Below the pieces are notes generated by a model, which saw only the letters and a program-made list of their open reading frames with translations, did no database searches and had not been told where the DNA came from. Position numbers and translations under genes: made by a program. Below are positions 31,073 to 39,301 of a stretch of 64,000 bases of DNA, one piece after another (position 1 is the stretch's first letter; each line of letters begins with the position of its first letter). Source of the DNA: Deinococcus aerophilus (GTDB lineage Bacteria; Deinococcota; Deinococci; Deinococcales; Deinococcaceae). The stretch covers positions 1-64,000 of the forward strand of contig NZ_BMOM01000018.1 of assembly GCF_014647075.1 (NCBI RefSeq), given 5' to 3'.

Positions 31073-31798
31073 ATGTCCATGTCAGAGACTAATGTGGTGA
31101 TTTTTGGCTACAATTTCCCGCACAAGAAAACCCAGGATCTTGTTTTTAGCCTTCTAGGCCAAGGCTTTAAAATTAGTGCTCTAATTGCTGCCGACGCGGT
31201 TAAATTAAATATTTCGGAGTCGACAGTCAGAACGAAAATTAAGCACATTGGTCTGCTTAATCCGGCTGAATATGCAGGTCATTTGGGCATTGAATTCGTT
31301 AACCTGCCACATAATTCTAGGCGTTGTGAACAATACCTTCGTGAATTGAAGCCCGCCTTGGGAATCATTGGCGGCGCGAGAATTATCAAGCAGCCTATCA
31401 TTGAGCGTTTCTCCGTGGGCATTGTTAATGTGCATCCGGCCCTTTTGCCTGAAGTCAGGGGGTTGGACTCAATGCTGTGGTCTATAATGCATGATATTCC
31501 TCTGGGTGTAACTGCACATCTGATTGATGCCCGAATTGATCTCGGGCAGGGTCTAATCAGGAAACTTCTTCCAGTCTACCAAGATGATACTATCTTTGAT
31601 TTGAGTGAGAGAATCTATGATAGCCAGATTGATATTGCAGCAGCAAGTCTTTTTAAAGCTCTGAATGGTGATACGTGGAGTATCGAGAATGAAATCTATT
31701 ACGGCAAGATGACGCCGGAATATGAGCAGCAGGCGCTGGCCCGACTGAATGAGTACAAGGCACATCAACACCGCGAAAAGGAGATGTATGTCGGCTGA
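31073..31798 (+). CDS. Formyltransferase-family protein, candidate sugar N-formyltransferase
   Basis: A 241-residue protein in which the formyl-tetrahydrofolate transferase core is recognisable: IGGARIIKQPII, then VNVHPALLPEVRGLDSMLWSI with the catalytic Asn-x-His, and a downstream Asp in ARIDLGQGLI. Sugar N-formyltransferases modify amino sugars of surface glycans such as Qui4NFo. Here it could formylate the 3-amino group made by the WbpB and aminotransferase pair. The gene is noticeably AT-richer than wbpA and wbpB. It overlaps the next gene by 11 bases. The methionyl-tRNA enzyme is unlikely because of length and context. Confidence 0.7.
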   Translation: MSMSETNVVIFGYNFPHKKTQDLVFSLLGQGFKISALIAADAVKLNISESTVRTKIKHIGLLNPAEYAGHLGIEFVNLPHNSRRCEQYLRELKPALGIIGGARIIKQPIIERFSVGIVNVHPALLPEVRGLDSMLWSIMHDIPLGVTAHLIDARIDLGQGLIRKLLPVYQDDTIFDLSERIYDSQIDIAAASLFKALNGDTWSIENEIYYGKMTPEYEQQALARLNEYKAHQHREKEMYVG

Positions 31799-32903
31799 AC
31801 AGGTCAGGACCATTCCTATTCTTGATCTTGAGCCAGAGATCGACGAGCTGCGCCCCGAGATCATGGCGGCCATCGGGCGCGTGCTGGACCGCACCGATTT
31901 CATCATGGGCGAGGATGTCCACCTGTTTGAGCAGGAGGTCGCCGCGTACCTGGGCGTCAAGCACGCCATCGGCGTGAACAGCGGCACCGACGCGCTGGTG
32001 ATCGCCCTGCGTGCCCTGGGGATCGGCCCCGGCGACGAGGTCATCACCACGCCGTTTACCTTCTTCGCCACCGCCGAGAGCATCAGCATGGTGGGGGCAA
32101 AGCCGGTGTTCGTGGACATCGATCCAGCCACGCTGAACCTGAACCCGGAGTTGATCGAGGCGGCCATCACCCCGGCCACCCGCGCCCTCATGCCCGTTCA
32201 CCTGTACGGCAACCCGGTGGACATGACCCGCATTATGGAAATCGCCCACAAGCACGGCCTGAAGGTGGTCGAGGACTGTGCCCAGAGCTTCGGCGCCCGC
32301 TGGCAGGGCCAGCAGACCGGCACTATGGGAGACTTTGGTGCGTACTCCTTCTTTCCCAGCAAGAACCTGGGGGCCTACGGCGACGGCGGGTTGCTGGCGA
32401 CCAATGATGACGCTCTGGCCGACACCGCCCGGATGCTGCGCGTTCACGGCAGCCGCAAGAAATACCACAACGAAACCGTGGGCTACAACAGCCGCCTGGA
32501 TACCCTTCAGGCAGCCATCCTGCGGGTGAAGTTGCCGCACATTGAGAAGTGGAATGCCCACCGCCGCAAGGTGGCCCGGCAGTACAACGAGGGACTGAAA
32601 GGGCTTGTGGGGATTGTGACGCCTGAACTGACGGACGGCCACGCCTTTCACCAGTACACCATTCGGGTGCAGAACGGGCGGCGGGACGAGTTACAGCAGA
32701 AATTGGCAGAGCAGGGCATCGGGACCATGGTGTACTATCCGATTCCGCAGGACGAACTGCCAATTTATAAGGGGCAGTACCCAACGTATGAACACAGCAG
32801 GCTGGCGGCGAAGGAAGCGTTGAGCTTGCCGATTGGGCATGTGATTCCGATGGGCACGGTTGAGGCCGTGATCCGGGCTTTGAAGGCCATGCTGAAGACA
32901 TGA
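31788..32903 (+). CDS. DegT/DnrJ/EryC1 sugar aminotransferase (WbpE-type)
   Basis: A 371-residue PLP enzyme. The PLP-binding Lys is in FFPSKNLGAYGDGG (about 195-208), with GVNSGTDALVIALRALG and VEDCAQSFGA upstream, all typical of nucleotide-sugar aminotransferases. With WbpA and WbpB upstream it should transaminate the 3-keto sugar to UDP-3-amino-GlcNAc uronate. The ATG at 31788 has AAGGAG four bases before it and overlaps the formyltransferase end. Its stop overlaps the wzx start (ATGA). Confidence 0.88.
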   Translation: MSAEQVRTIPILDLEPEIDELRPEIMAAIGRVLDRTDFIMGEDVHLFEQEVAAYLGVKHAIGVNSGTDALVIALRALGIGPGDEVITTPFTFFATAESISMVGAKPVFVDIDPATLNLNPELIEAAITPATRALMPVHLYGNPVDMTRIMEIAHKHGLKVVEDCAQSFGARWQGQQTGTMGDFGAYSFFPSKNLGAYGDGGLLATNDDALADTARMLRVHGSRKKYHNETVGYNSRLDTLQAAILRVKLPHIEKWNAHRRKVARQYNEGLKGLVGIVTPELTDGHAFHQYTIRVQNGRRDELQQKLAEQGIGTMVYYPIPQDELPIYKGQYPTYEHSRLAAKEALSLPIGHVIPMGTVEAVIRALKAMLKT

Positions 32904-34183
32904 AAGCGGTGATGGCGGCTCCGGCTCTGAAACGGGTTGGGACCTTGATGGGCGGGACAGTGTTGGGACAGTTGGCAGTCTTTGCGGTTACGCCCATCCT
33001 GACCCGGCTCTATGCGCCCGAAGCCTTCAATGACTTCGGCATTTATTTGGCGATATCTGGCGTTTTTTCGGTGATTGCCACTTTGAGATTAGAGGCCGCC
33101 ATCCCTATCGCAAGGGATAATGCTGATGCGTTTAATTTAACGCGAGTAGCCTTTAAAACTAGTTGTGTCATCGCCATCTTGGCCATTATGCTGACCTTCT
33201 ATGTTCTGTCAACAGGTTTCTTAGTCGTCAAAAGTAATCCTCTAATCTTCTCTCTCCTAGTTGGAATATCTGTATTATTAATTGGTGCTTTCCAGGCCAT
33301 CTCTGCTTTACAGGTTCGGCACGACGGATATAGTGTAATTGCACGTGCTAAAGCTGCGCAGGGAGGAGTTCTTGCTTTCGGGCAGGTGGCAATAGGGTTC
33401 TTATTTTCGGCACCTATAGCGTTAGTGATGGGTGACGTCTGCAGTCGCATTGCAGGTCTAAGCAGCTCATTAAATCTATACCGCCGGGAGACTAAAGTTC
33501 AATCTGTTCAAAATAATTTAGTTGTTTTAAGTAATTACCTGAACTTTCCGAAATTTAGTGCTCCAGCTGCGCTGATTAATTCGTTAGGGACGCAGGCTCC
33601 AATATTTCTACTGGGTATATTTTTTACGCCTTCTTCTGTGGGCTTTTATGTTTTTGCCAACAGATTAATTGCAATTCCAGTATCGCTTATTGCTACTACT
33701 TTAGGGCAAGTTTTCCTAGGCGAGTTAGGAAAGGCACTTTCCTCAGGATCTTCAATTTTTACAGTGGTTTCTCGATACTTTAGAATAAGTATATTGCTGG
33801 TGATTTGCTTTAGCTTAGTAAGTATTCCACTAAATACTTTATTATCTCCTTTTATCTTAGGTGATAAATGGCGCGCGTCAATTCCAATTATAAATGCCCT
33901 TTTGATAATGGCAATTTTCCAAGTGCCTATCTCTACCATATCGCAAACTTTAAACTCGTTGGGGCGCAATTCTTGGCAACTAGCCTGGGATATTATAAGG
34001 ATTGTTTTAGTTACAGCAGCCATCTCTTTTTCCTCGATATTCTCCAAGAATCTTAACTTGGTTATCTATGTTTATGTGACTGCAAGCATTGTAGCTTATA
34101 TAATCCTACTCGGGCTAATATACTCGAGCGTGAAACGGCACATCGTACTAGATCCATCCAGATCTGAAGCGAGCAGAAAGTGA
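32900..34183 (+). CDS. wzx: Wzx-type oligosaccharide flippase
   Basis: A 427-residue protein with about 12 hydrophobic segments over its whole length, including an N-terminal GTVLGQLAVFAVTPILTRLY typical of polysaccharide synthesis family (MOP superfamily) transporters. It would flip undecaprenyl-linked repeat units to the outer face of the membrane. The first 50 codons are GC-rich like the flanking genes, while the rest is AT-rich, so the gene looks chimeric with a junction near 33,050-33,100. It starts by 4-base overlap with the aminotransferase. Confidence 0.85.
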   Translation: MKAVMAAPALKRVGTLMGGTVLGQLAVFAVTPILTRLYAPEAFNDFGIYLAISGVFSVIATLRLEAAIPIARDNADAFNLTRVAFKTSCVIAILAIMLTFYVLSTGFLVVKSNPLIFSLLVGISVLLIGAFQAISALQVRHDGYSVIARAKAAQGGVLAFGQVAIGFLFSAPIALVMGDVCSRIAGLSSSLNLYRRETKVQSVQNNLVVLSNYLNFPKFSAPAALINSLGTQAPIFLLGIFFTPSSVGFYVFANRLIAIPVSLIATTLGQVFLGELGKALSSGSSIFTVVSRYFRISILLVICFSLVSIPLNTLLSPFILGDKWRASIPIINALLIMAIFQVPISTISQTLNSLGRNSWQLAWDIIRIVLVTAAISFSSIFSKNLNLVIYVYVTASIVAYIILLGLIYSSVKRHIVLDPSRSEASRK

Positions 34184-34487
34184 ATAGTAATTCTGCTATA
34201 ATCGGCCAATATTATTTTAATAGGCCAGAATTGCGTGCAAATGTAAACTTTGTTGGAGAATCCTATTCATCTTTGGACTTATTTGGAATATTTATAAATT
34301 CTTGGTCATGTACTTTGTGCTTAACTTGATGGATCTTTACTCAAAAATATTACCATATGCAGTTGCCGCCTCCTGTGGAATGGTATATTTATATGTTTTA
34401 ATGAATGCGGGAGTCATTACAACATTTTTCACTCATGGATTATTAATCCTATTTGCACTGTTGATAGTGTACAAGGAGGAAGAATGA
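34180..34487 (+). pseudogene. Broken O-antigen polymerase (wzy) C-terminal remnant
   Basis: From a GTG overlapping the wzx stop, a frame reads NRPELRANVNFVGESYSSL and GIFINSW, then shifts. The continuing frame reads FVLNLMDLYSKILPY, then LYVLMNAGVITTFFTHGLL, and ends at 34487. Rejoined, these match the last part of oligosaccharide polymerases, including the PELR...NFVGE loop. The N-terminal 300 or so residues are missing. A deletion plus a one-base frameshift explains it. The final frame overlaps the next gene start, preserving the operon spacing. Confidence 0.65.
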
Positions 34488-35614
34488 CATACGATGTAGC
34501 TCACCTTACTATCTTACACGAGATCGACGACAATAGAATTTTTCATAAAGAAGTCCAGTCTTTACGGAAATTGTACAAAGTTTTACTTGTAGCCCCAGAA
34601 AGCAATATTGAAATCTCTGATTCGATTTCTTTTAAGAAGAGAAGGGGCATCAAAAGAGCGCTCGCTCATATAGATATATTAAGACTGGCTTATAAAAGCA
34701 AGGCACAAATCATACACTATCATGATCCCGAACTATTTTTCGTAGCCGGTATACTGAAGCTGTGCCAAAGAACAATTATATTCGACTCTCACGAAGATGT
34801 GCCTCAAGACATGCTGAATAAGCCGTACCTAAACTCATTATTGCGCATTGTGTTTTACACAGCATTAATCGGCATTACAAAAATCATAGGATTATGGTTC
34901 GATGCCATCATATGTGCGACGGAAGAAATCGCATCGCGTTTCCCAGCACATAAAACTACTGTGGTTAAAAATTTCGCAAGAGGCTCGGAATTCTCCAGTG
35001 ATACGATTAATATTAATCCCCTGGAAATGGAATACGATTTCATTTACGTCGGCACAATTAGTGAAGATAGGGGGATCCTGCAAATATTGGAATCTTTGAG
35101 TAAAATCAAAAGTAACAGAAAGATCAAGTCCATCGTAGTTGGTCCGATACATTCTTCCTCTTTAGAAAGAAAAATCAAAGAGATGTCTAAGGATATTGAT
35201 GTTACTTTTACCGGAAGTCTATCGAGACGAAAACTGCTTTCATTTTTAAGTGCCTCAAAAATCGCCATGGTAACACTACATCCTACGTCAACTTATATAG
35301 AAAGTTTACCAGTTAAACTTTTTGAATATATGATGGCTGGACGTCATATTATTGCGTCAAATTTTTCAAAATGGAAGAGTATAGCAGGTGAAATTGATAA
35401 TATAGAATTTGTAGATCCACTTGATACTGACGTAATAGCGAATGCCATGCAAAATGGACTCAAAATTACATCGAACGAATATTCAGCAAACGCCAGAAAA
35501 TCAATGCAGTTCGCTCAGGCCAATTATTCCTGGGAATCCCAAGCGGCAATACTATTTGAGGTTTATAGGAGATTAAATCGTGAAAAAAATAGTCATAGTG
35601 AATCCGTTCGATGA
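34484..35614 (+). CDS. Glycosyltransferase, GT4-like (GT-B fold)
   Basis: A 376-residue protein with the two-domain GT-B pattern. The N-terminal half has IIHYHDPELFFVAG and IIFDSHEDVPQDML; the C-terminal half has FIYVGTISEDRGILQILE, VGPIHSSSLE, and VKLFEYMMAGRHIIAS, the place of the donor-binding E-x7-E motif. It should add a sugar to the lipid-linked repeat unit in the cytoplasm. The coding DNA is strongly AT-rich, unlike the window average, indicating horizontal acquisition. It starts by 4-base overlap with the wzy remnant after an AAGGAGGAAG site. Confidence 0.82.
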   Translation: MTYDVAHLTILHEIDDNRIFHKEVQSLRKLYKVLLVAPESNIEISDSISFKKRRGIKRALAHIDILRLAYKSKAQIIHYHDPELFFVAGILKLCQRTIIFDSHEDVPQDMLNKPYLNSLLRIVFYTALIGITKIIGLWFDAIICATEEIASRFPAHKTTVVKNFARGSEFSSDTININPLEMEYDFIYVGTISEDRGILQILESLSKIKSNRKIKSIVVGPIHSSSLERKIKEMSKDIDVTFTGSLSRRKLLSFLSASKIAMVTLHPTSTYIESLPVKLFEYMMAGRHIIASNFSKWKSIAGEIDNIEFVDPLDTDVIANAMQNGLKITSNEYSANARKSMQFAQANYSWESQAAILFEVYRRLNREKNSHSESVR

Positions 35615-36722
35615 AATACCGGGTGAAACAGATGTACCTACACGATACAGTACGATATTCAATTTGCTGACGGAAGATTCATGGCAAGTTACGTGGCTCA
35701 CAGCTTCATTTGGGCACCGAAAAAAGAGACGTCGGATTAATGACAATCCTAATATCATTTTGTTTCCGGTACCCGCGTACGAAAACTTAAGCATAAGAAG
35801 AATTTTCAGTCACTTCTCTTATAGCATACAAGTGTTAATCTATTTATTAAAAACTAGCGACGAGAGGACACTAGTCTTAGTTAGCCATCCCTTAATTTCT
35901 CCTGCCTACTACTTATATCTATTGAATAAGTACAGAAAGATAGGGGGATACATAATCGACTTTCAAGATAGCTGGCCAAAATCAATCCTACCACACTATT
36001 TGAAATTGCTCGCAATTCCACTGGATTCATTGACACGAATGGTCAGCAGATCTTCCATGAAAAATATTGCGGTAGCGAAGTACTACTTGTCGGAGAGGGA
36101 TATCTTAGGGGAAACTATCTACTTAGGAATAGATTCTAACAGCGTCAAGTATCGTAAGGTGTCAAAGAACAATAAGATTATTAAATTCGTTTTCGCTGGA
36201 TCCCTTGGAAGACAATATGATTTAGATTCTCTTTACGAAGTGATTAAGCGCCTTAATAGAAATGAGTATACATTTACCATCGATATAGCTGGATATGGGA
36301 ATCTCCCCGAAAATTTATCCATGTCAAATGTCAAATTTCATGGAGTATTAAACAGAGATCAGTTAACTGAGTTACTATTATCAAATCACTGCGGTCTAAA
36401 TTTGATTGCTTCAGGTTCACACATAGCGTTACCAAACAAAGTTGCAGAATACTTTTTTCACGGTCTGAGTATCATAAACGGCTCTAGCGGTGAGTTAGAG
36501 GAGCTTGTCGAGAACAACAATTTGGGCACCAATTATCAACCTGGCGACGTCGATTCACTATACGATGCTTTCATTGTAGAAATAAAAAAACATCAGAACG
36601 CAGAATATACCGAAGAAGAAATAAATCGGTTTGCGATTCATCATTTCTCACGCTCGAATATTTATCCAAAGTTACTGACAATACTCAACGCAGCATATGA
36701 AGATCTTGAGCTAAGATTATGA
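35580..36722 (+). CDS. Glycosyltransferase, GT4-like
   Basis: A 380-residue AT-rich gene beginning at a GTG that overlaps the previous gene by 35 bases. GT-B features are DFQDSWPKSILP (N-domain), FVFAGSLGRQYDLDSLYEVI (start of C-domain), and ALPNKVAEYFFHGLSIING, the donor site with a conserved Glu. It is WcaI/WbuB-like in layout and probably transfers an N-acetylated amino sugar, but the donor cannot be read from sequence. Tight overlaps on both sides make it an operon member. Confidence 0.8.
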   Translation: MKKIVIVNPFDEIPGETDVPTRYSTIFNLLTEDSWQVTWLTASFGHRKKRRRINDNPNIILFPVPAYENLSIRRIFSHFSYSIQVLIYLLKTSDERTLVLVSHPLISPAYYLYLLNKYRKIGGYIIDFQDSWPKSILPHYLKLLAIPLDSLTRMVSRSSMKNIAVAKYYLSERDILGETIYLGIDSNSVKYRKVSKNNKIIKFVFAGSLGRQYDLDSLYEVIKRLNRNEYTFTIDIAGYGNLPENLSMSNVKFHGVLNRDQLTELLLSNHCGLNLIASGSHIALPNKVAEYFFHGLSIINGSSGELEELVENNNLGTNYQPGDVDSLYDAFIVEIKKHQNAEYTEEEINRFAIHHFSRSNIYPKLLTILNAAYEDLELRL

Positions 36723-37324
36723 TTAAAACAATTCTCGACAAGGTACTGGCCGCCATGCTATTCGTGGCACTGCTTCCGCTATGGATTATTTTGAGCATAA
36801 TCATATATAAAAAATTAGGCACGCCTGTACTATTCAGTCAAAAGAGACCTGGTCTACGTGGCAAACCCTTTACTATGTATAAGTTCCGTACCATGAGTAA
36901 CGCAGTTGATAACTACGGCCGACCGTTGCCGGACAGCGAGCGCTTGGGGCCTTTAGGTCGCTTCTTACGCTCTTCTTCGTTGGATGAACTGCCCGAATTA
37001 TTTAATGTTTTACGCGGAGACATGAGCCTAGTGGGTCCACGCCCACTGCTAATGGAATATCTAGAACGCTATACCCCTGGACAGGCACGACGGCACGAGG
37101 TCCGGCCGGGCATCACCGGTTGGGCACAAGTTAACGGTCGAAATGCCATTTCATGGGATGAGAAGTTCAGACTGGACGTGTGGTACGTTGACAATCACAC
37201 TGTTGCGCTAGATATAAAAATTCTGTGGCTAACCGTGAAAAAGGTGTTTAAACGGGAAGGCATCAGCGCAGAAGGAGAGGCGACTATGTCAAAGTTTGAG
37301 GGCCGTCCTCGAAGCGACGTATGA
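36719..37324 (+). CDS. Phosphoglycosyl transferase, PglC-like
   Basis: A 201-residue monotopic membrane enzyme, the size of Campylobacter PglC. One N-terminal hydrophobic re-entrant helix (about 8-30) is followed by the catalytic core: TMYKFRTMS, SSLDELPELFNVLRGDMSLVG with the Asp-Glu dyad, GPRPL, and VRPGITGWAQVNGR. It transfers a sugar-1-phosphate, by context di-N-acetylbacillosamine phosphate, to undecaprenyl phosphate to start the repeat unit. Sequence becomes GC-richer toward its 3' end, marking the right limit of the AT-rich cassette. It overlaps the next gene by 4 bases. Confidence 0.85.
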   Translation: MIKTILDKVLAAMLFVALLPLWIILSIIIYKKLGTPVLFSQKRPGLRGKPFTMYKFRTMSNAVDNYGRPLPDSERLGPLGRFLRSSSLDELPELFNVLRGDMSLVGPRPLLMEYLERYTPGQARRHEVRPGITGWAQVNGRNAISWDEKFRLDVWYVDNHTVALDIKILWLTVKKVFKREGISAEGEATMSKFEGRPRSDV

Positions 37325-37941
37325 GCAAAGTGCTAGTAGTGGGTGCAGGCGGACATGCCAAGGTCGTAATCGCAACTCTCCGCGCGGCAGGGTGGGATGT
37401 GATCGGGGTGCTGGATGACCGCCCCGAATCCTGGGGCAACTCGGTGCTGGGTTACCCCGTGCATGGCGGTCTGGACGGTCTAAAGGGAACGCGGCACCGC
37501 GCCGTCCTTGCCATCGGCAATAACGCAGTGCGGCGCGATATCGCCGCCCGGTTTCCAAACACAGAATGGACCTCAGCCATCCATCCGGCAGCCACCGTGC
37601 ATGAAAGCGTTCAGGTAGGACCGGGAACGGTCATCTTTGCAGGCGCGGTAATCCAGCCGGATACGGTACTAGGCAGTCAAGTCATCGTGAATACAGGCGC
37701 GACGGTGGACCATGACTGCGTGCTGGAAGATTACGTGCATGTGGCCCCCGGCACCCAGCTGGCGGGCGGTGTGCAGCTGGAAGAGGGCGCATTTCTGGGC
37801 ATCGGCAGCGTGGTCACGCCGGGCATCCGAGTCGAAAAGTGGACAACTGTTGGAGCGGGGTCTGTAGTGATCCGGTCTTTGCCTGCGCACTGTGTGGCGG
37901 TAGGCGTGCCTGCCCGAGTCCGAGAGGAGACAAAATCATGA
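37321..37941 (+). CDS. PglD/NeuD-family sugar O/N-acetyltransferase
   Basis: A 206-residue trimeric acyltransferase. An N-terminal Rossmann-like domain starts KVLVVGAGGHAKVVIATL (3-20). It is followed by a left-handed beta-helix with hexapeptide repeats from about 85 to 190, including ATVDHDCVLEDYVHVAPG, whose His-Asp pair is the catalytic site in PglD. PglD acetylates the 4-amino group of UDP-4-amino-bacillosamine. Its position between the PglC-like and PglE-like genes fits. It overlaps the next gene by 4 bases. Confidence 0.87.
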   Translation: MSKVLVVGAGGHAKVVIATLRAAGWDVIGVLDDRPESWGNSVLGYPVHGGLDGLKGTRHRAVLAIGNNAVRRDIAARFPNTEWTSAIHPAATVHESVQVGPGTVIFAGAVIQPDTVLGSQVIVNTGATVDHDCVLEDYVHVAPGTQLAGGVQLEEGAFLGIGSVVTPGIRVEKWTTVGAGSVVIRSLPAHCVAVGVPARVREETKS

Positions 37942-39134
37942 CGAATACAGCCACTACAACCCTGGACCGCACCCTGGCCCCCTGGCCCGTCTTCGAGCCC
38001 GACGAGATTGAGGCTGTTACGGAAGTGCTGCGCTCCGGCAAGGTCAACTACTGGACCGGCACCGAGGGCCGCGAGTTCGAGAAGGAATACGCCGCCGTGC
38101 TGGGCGTGCCCTACGCGGTAGCGCTGCACAACGGTACGCAGGCGCTGGAGCTGGCGCTGTACGCCCTGGGCGTGGGCGAGGGAGATGAGGTCATCACCAC
38201 GCCGCGCACCTTCATCGCCTCGGCCAGCGCCGCCGTGATGCGCGGGGCAACTCCCATCATGGCCGACATTGACCGCGACAGCGGTAACATCACTGCCGAA
38301 ACCATCCGCGCCGTCCTTACCCCGCGTACGCGGGCCATCATCGTGGTGCATCTGGCCGGGTGGCCCGCCGACATGGCCCCGATTATGGACCTGGCCCGCG
38401 AACACAACCTGTACGTCATCGAGGACTGCGCCCAGGCGCACGGGGCAAAGTATGGCGGACAGCATGTGGGGACCATCGGGCATGTGGGCTGCTTCTCGTT
38501 CTGTCAGGACAAGATCATGACCACCGGGGGCGAAGGCGGCCTGCTCGTCACACACGACGAGGATCTGTGGCGCAAGGCCTGGTCCTTCAAGGACCACGGC
38601 AAGAGCTTTGACGCCGTGTACCACCGCGAACACCCGCTGGGCTTCCGCTGGCTGCACGAGTCCTTCGGCACCAACTGGCGCATGCTGGAGGTCCAGGCGG
38701 CCATCGGACGGCTGCAACTGCGCAAGCTGCCGGAGTGGACCCGCCAGCGTCAGGCCAACGCGCGGGTTCTGCAGGACCGCTTCTCGGCCCTGAGTGCCCT
38801 GCGCGTGCCCCAGACCCCCGAGGGTTCTGAACACGCCCAGTACAAATTCTATGTGTACGTGCGCCCCGAGCGACTGCGCGCAGGTTGGGACCGTGACCGG
38901 ATCATGGCCGAGGTGGTGGCGCGCGGCGCACCGTGTTACACCGGCACCTGTTCCGAGATCTATCTGGAAAAGGCCTTCGTGAACGCGGGCCTCGGCCCCG
39001 CCGAGCGTCTGCCCGCCGCGCAGGAACTCGGCGAGACCTCGCTGATGTTCCTGGTCCACCCGACCCTGACCGAAGAGGACATGCACGCGGTGGCGGATGT
39101 GGTGACCGATGTACTAAATGAGGCCACAGCTTAA
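37938..39134 (+). CDS. DegT-family sugar aminotransferase, PglE-like
   Basis: A 398-residue PLP aminotransferase with ALHNGTQALELALYALG, VIEDCAQAHGA and the PLP segment SFCQDKIMTTGGEGG, in which Lys replaces the usual position after Gln-Asp, as in PglE-type enzymes. It would transaminate the UDP-4-keto sugar made by the 4,6-dehydratase encoded next. The ATG at 37938 follows GAGGAG and overlaps the acetyltransferase stop. It is a second, distinct aminotransferase from the one at 31788, so two amino sugars are probably made. Confidence 0.87.
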   Translation: MTNTATTTLDRTLAPWPVFEPDEIEAVTEVLRSGKVNYWTGTEGREFEKEYAAVLGVPYAVALHNGTQALELALYALGVGEGDEVITTPRTFIASASAAVMRGATPIMADIDRDSGNITAETIRAVLTPRTRAIIVVHLAGWPADMAPIMDLAREHNLYVIEDCAQAHGAKYGGQHVGTIGHVGCFSFCQDKIMTTGGEGGLLVTHDEDLWRKAWSFKDHGKSFDAVYHREHPLGFRWLHESFGTNWRMLEVQAAIGRLQLRKLPEWTRQRQANARVLQDRFSALSALRVPQTPEGSEHAQYKFYVYVRPERLRAGWDRDRIMAEVVARGAPCYTGTCSEIYLEKAFVNAGLGPAERLPAAQELGETSLMFLVHPTLTEEDMHAVADVVTDVLNEATA

Positions 39135-39145
39135 ATCTGGCGTCC

Positions 39146-39151
39146 TATAAT
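39146..39151 (+). promoter_or_regulatory. TATAAT before the 4,6-dehydratase gene
   Basis: A perfect -10 hexamer lies in the 167-base gap between the PglE-like gene and the dehydratase. No matching -35 element is visible 16-18 bases upstream. It may provide an independent promoter. Confidence 0.35.
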
Positions 39152-39301
39152 GGTGGGAAGAGCAACGGTCCTGTAAAAGAAGTTGTGGAAAGCGCCGGGC
39201 TCCTCGCTGTAGGTAGGAGCGCCGAATTACCGAATGGCCATTCAGTCCCGACTGTTCCTGAACGGGCAGTGGCAGGTGTGGTGCAGTGGGGGAGGGGACA
39301 C

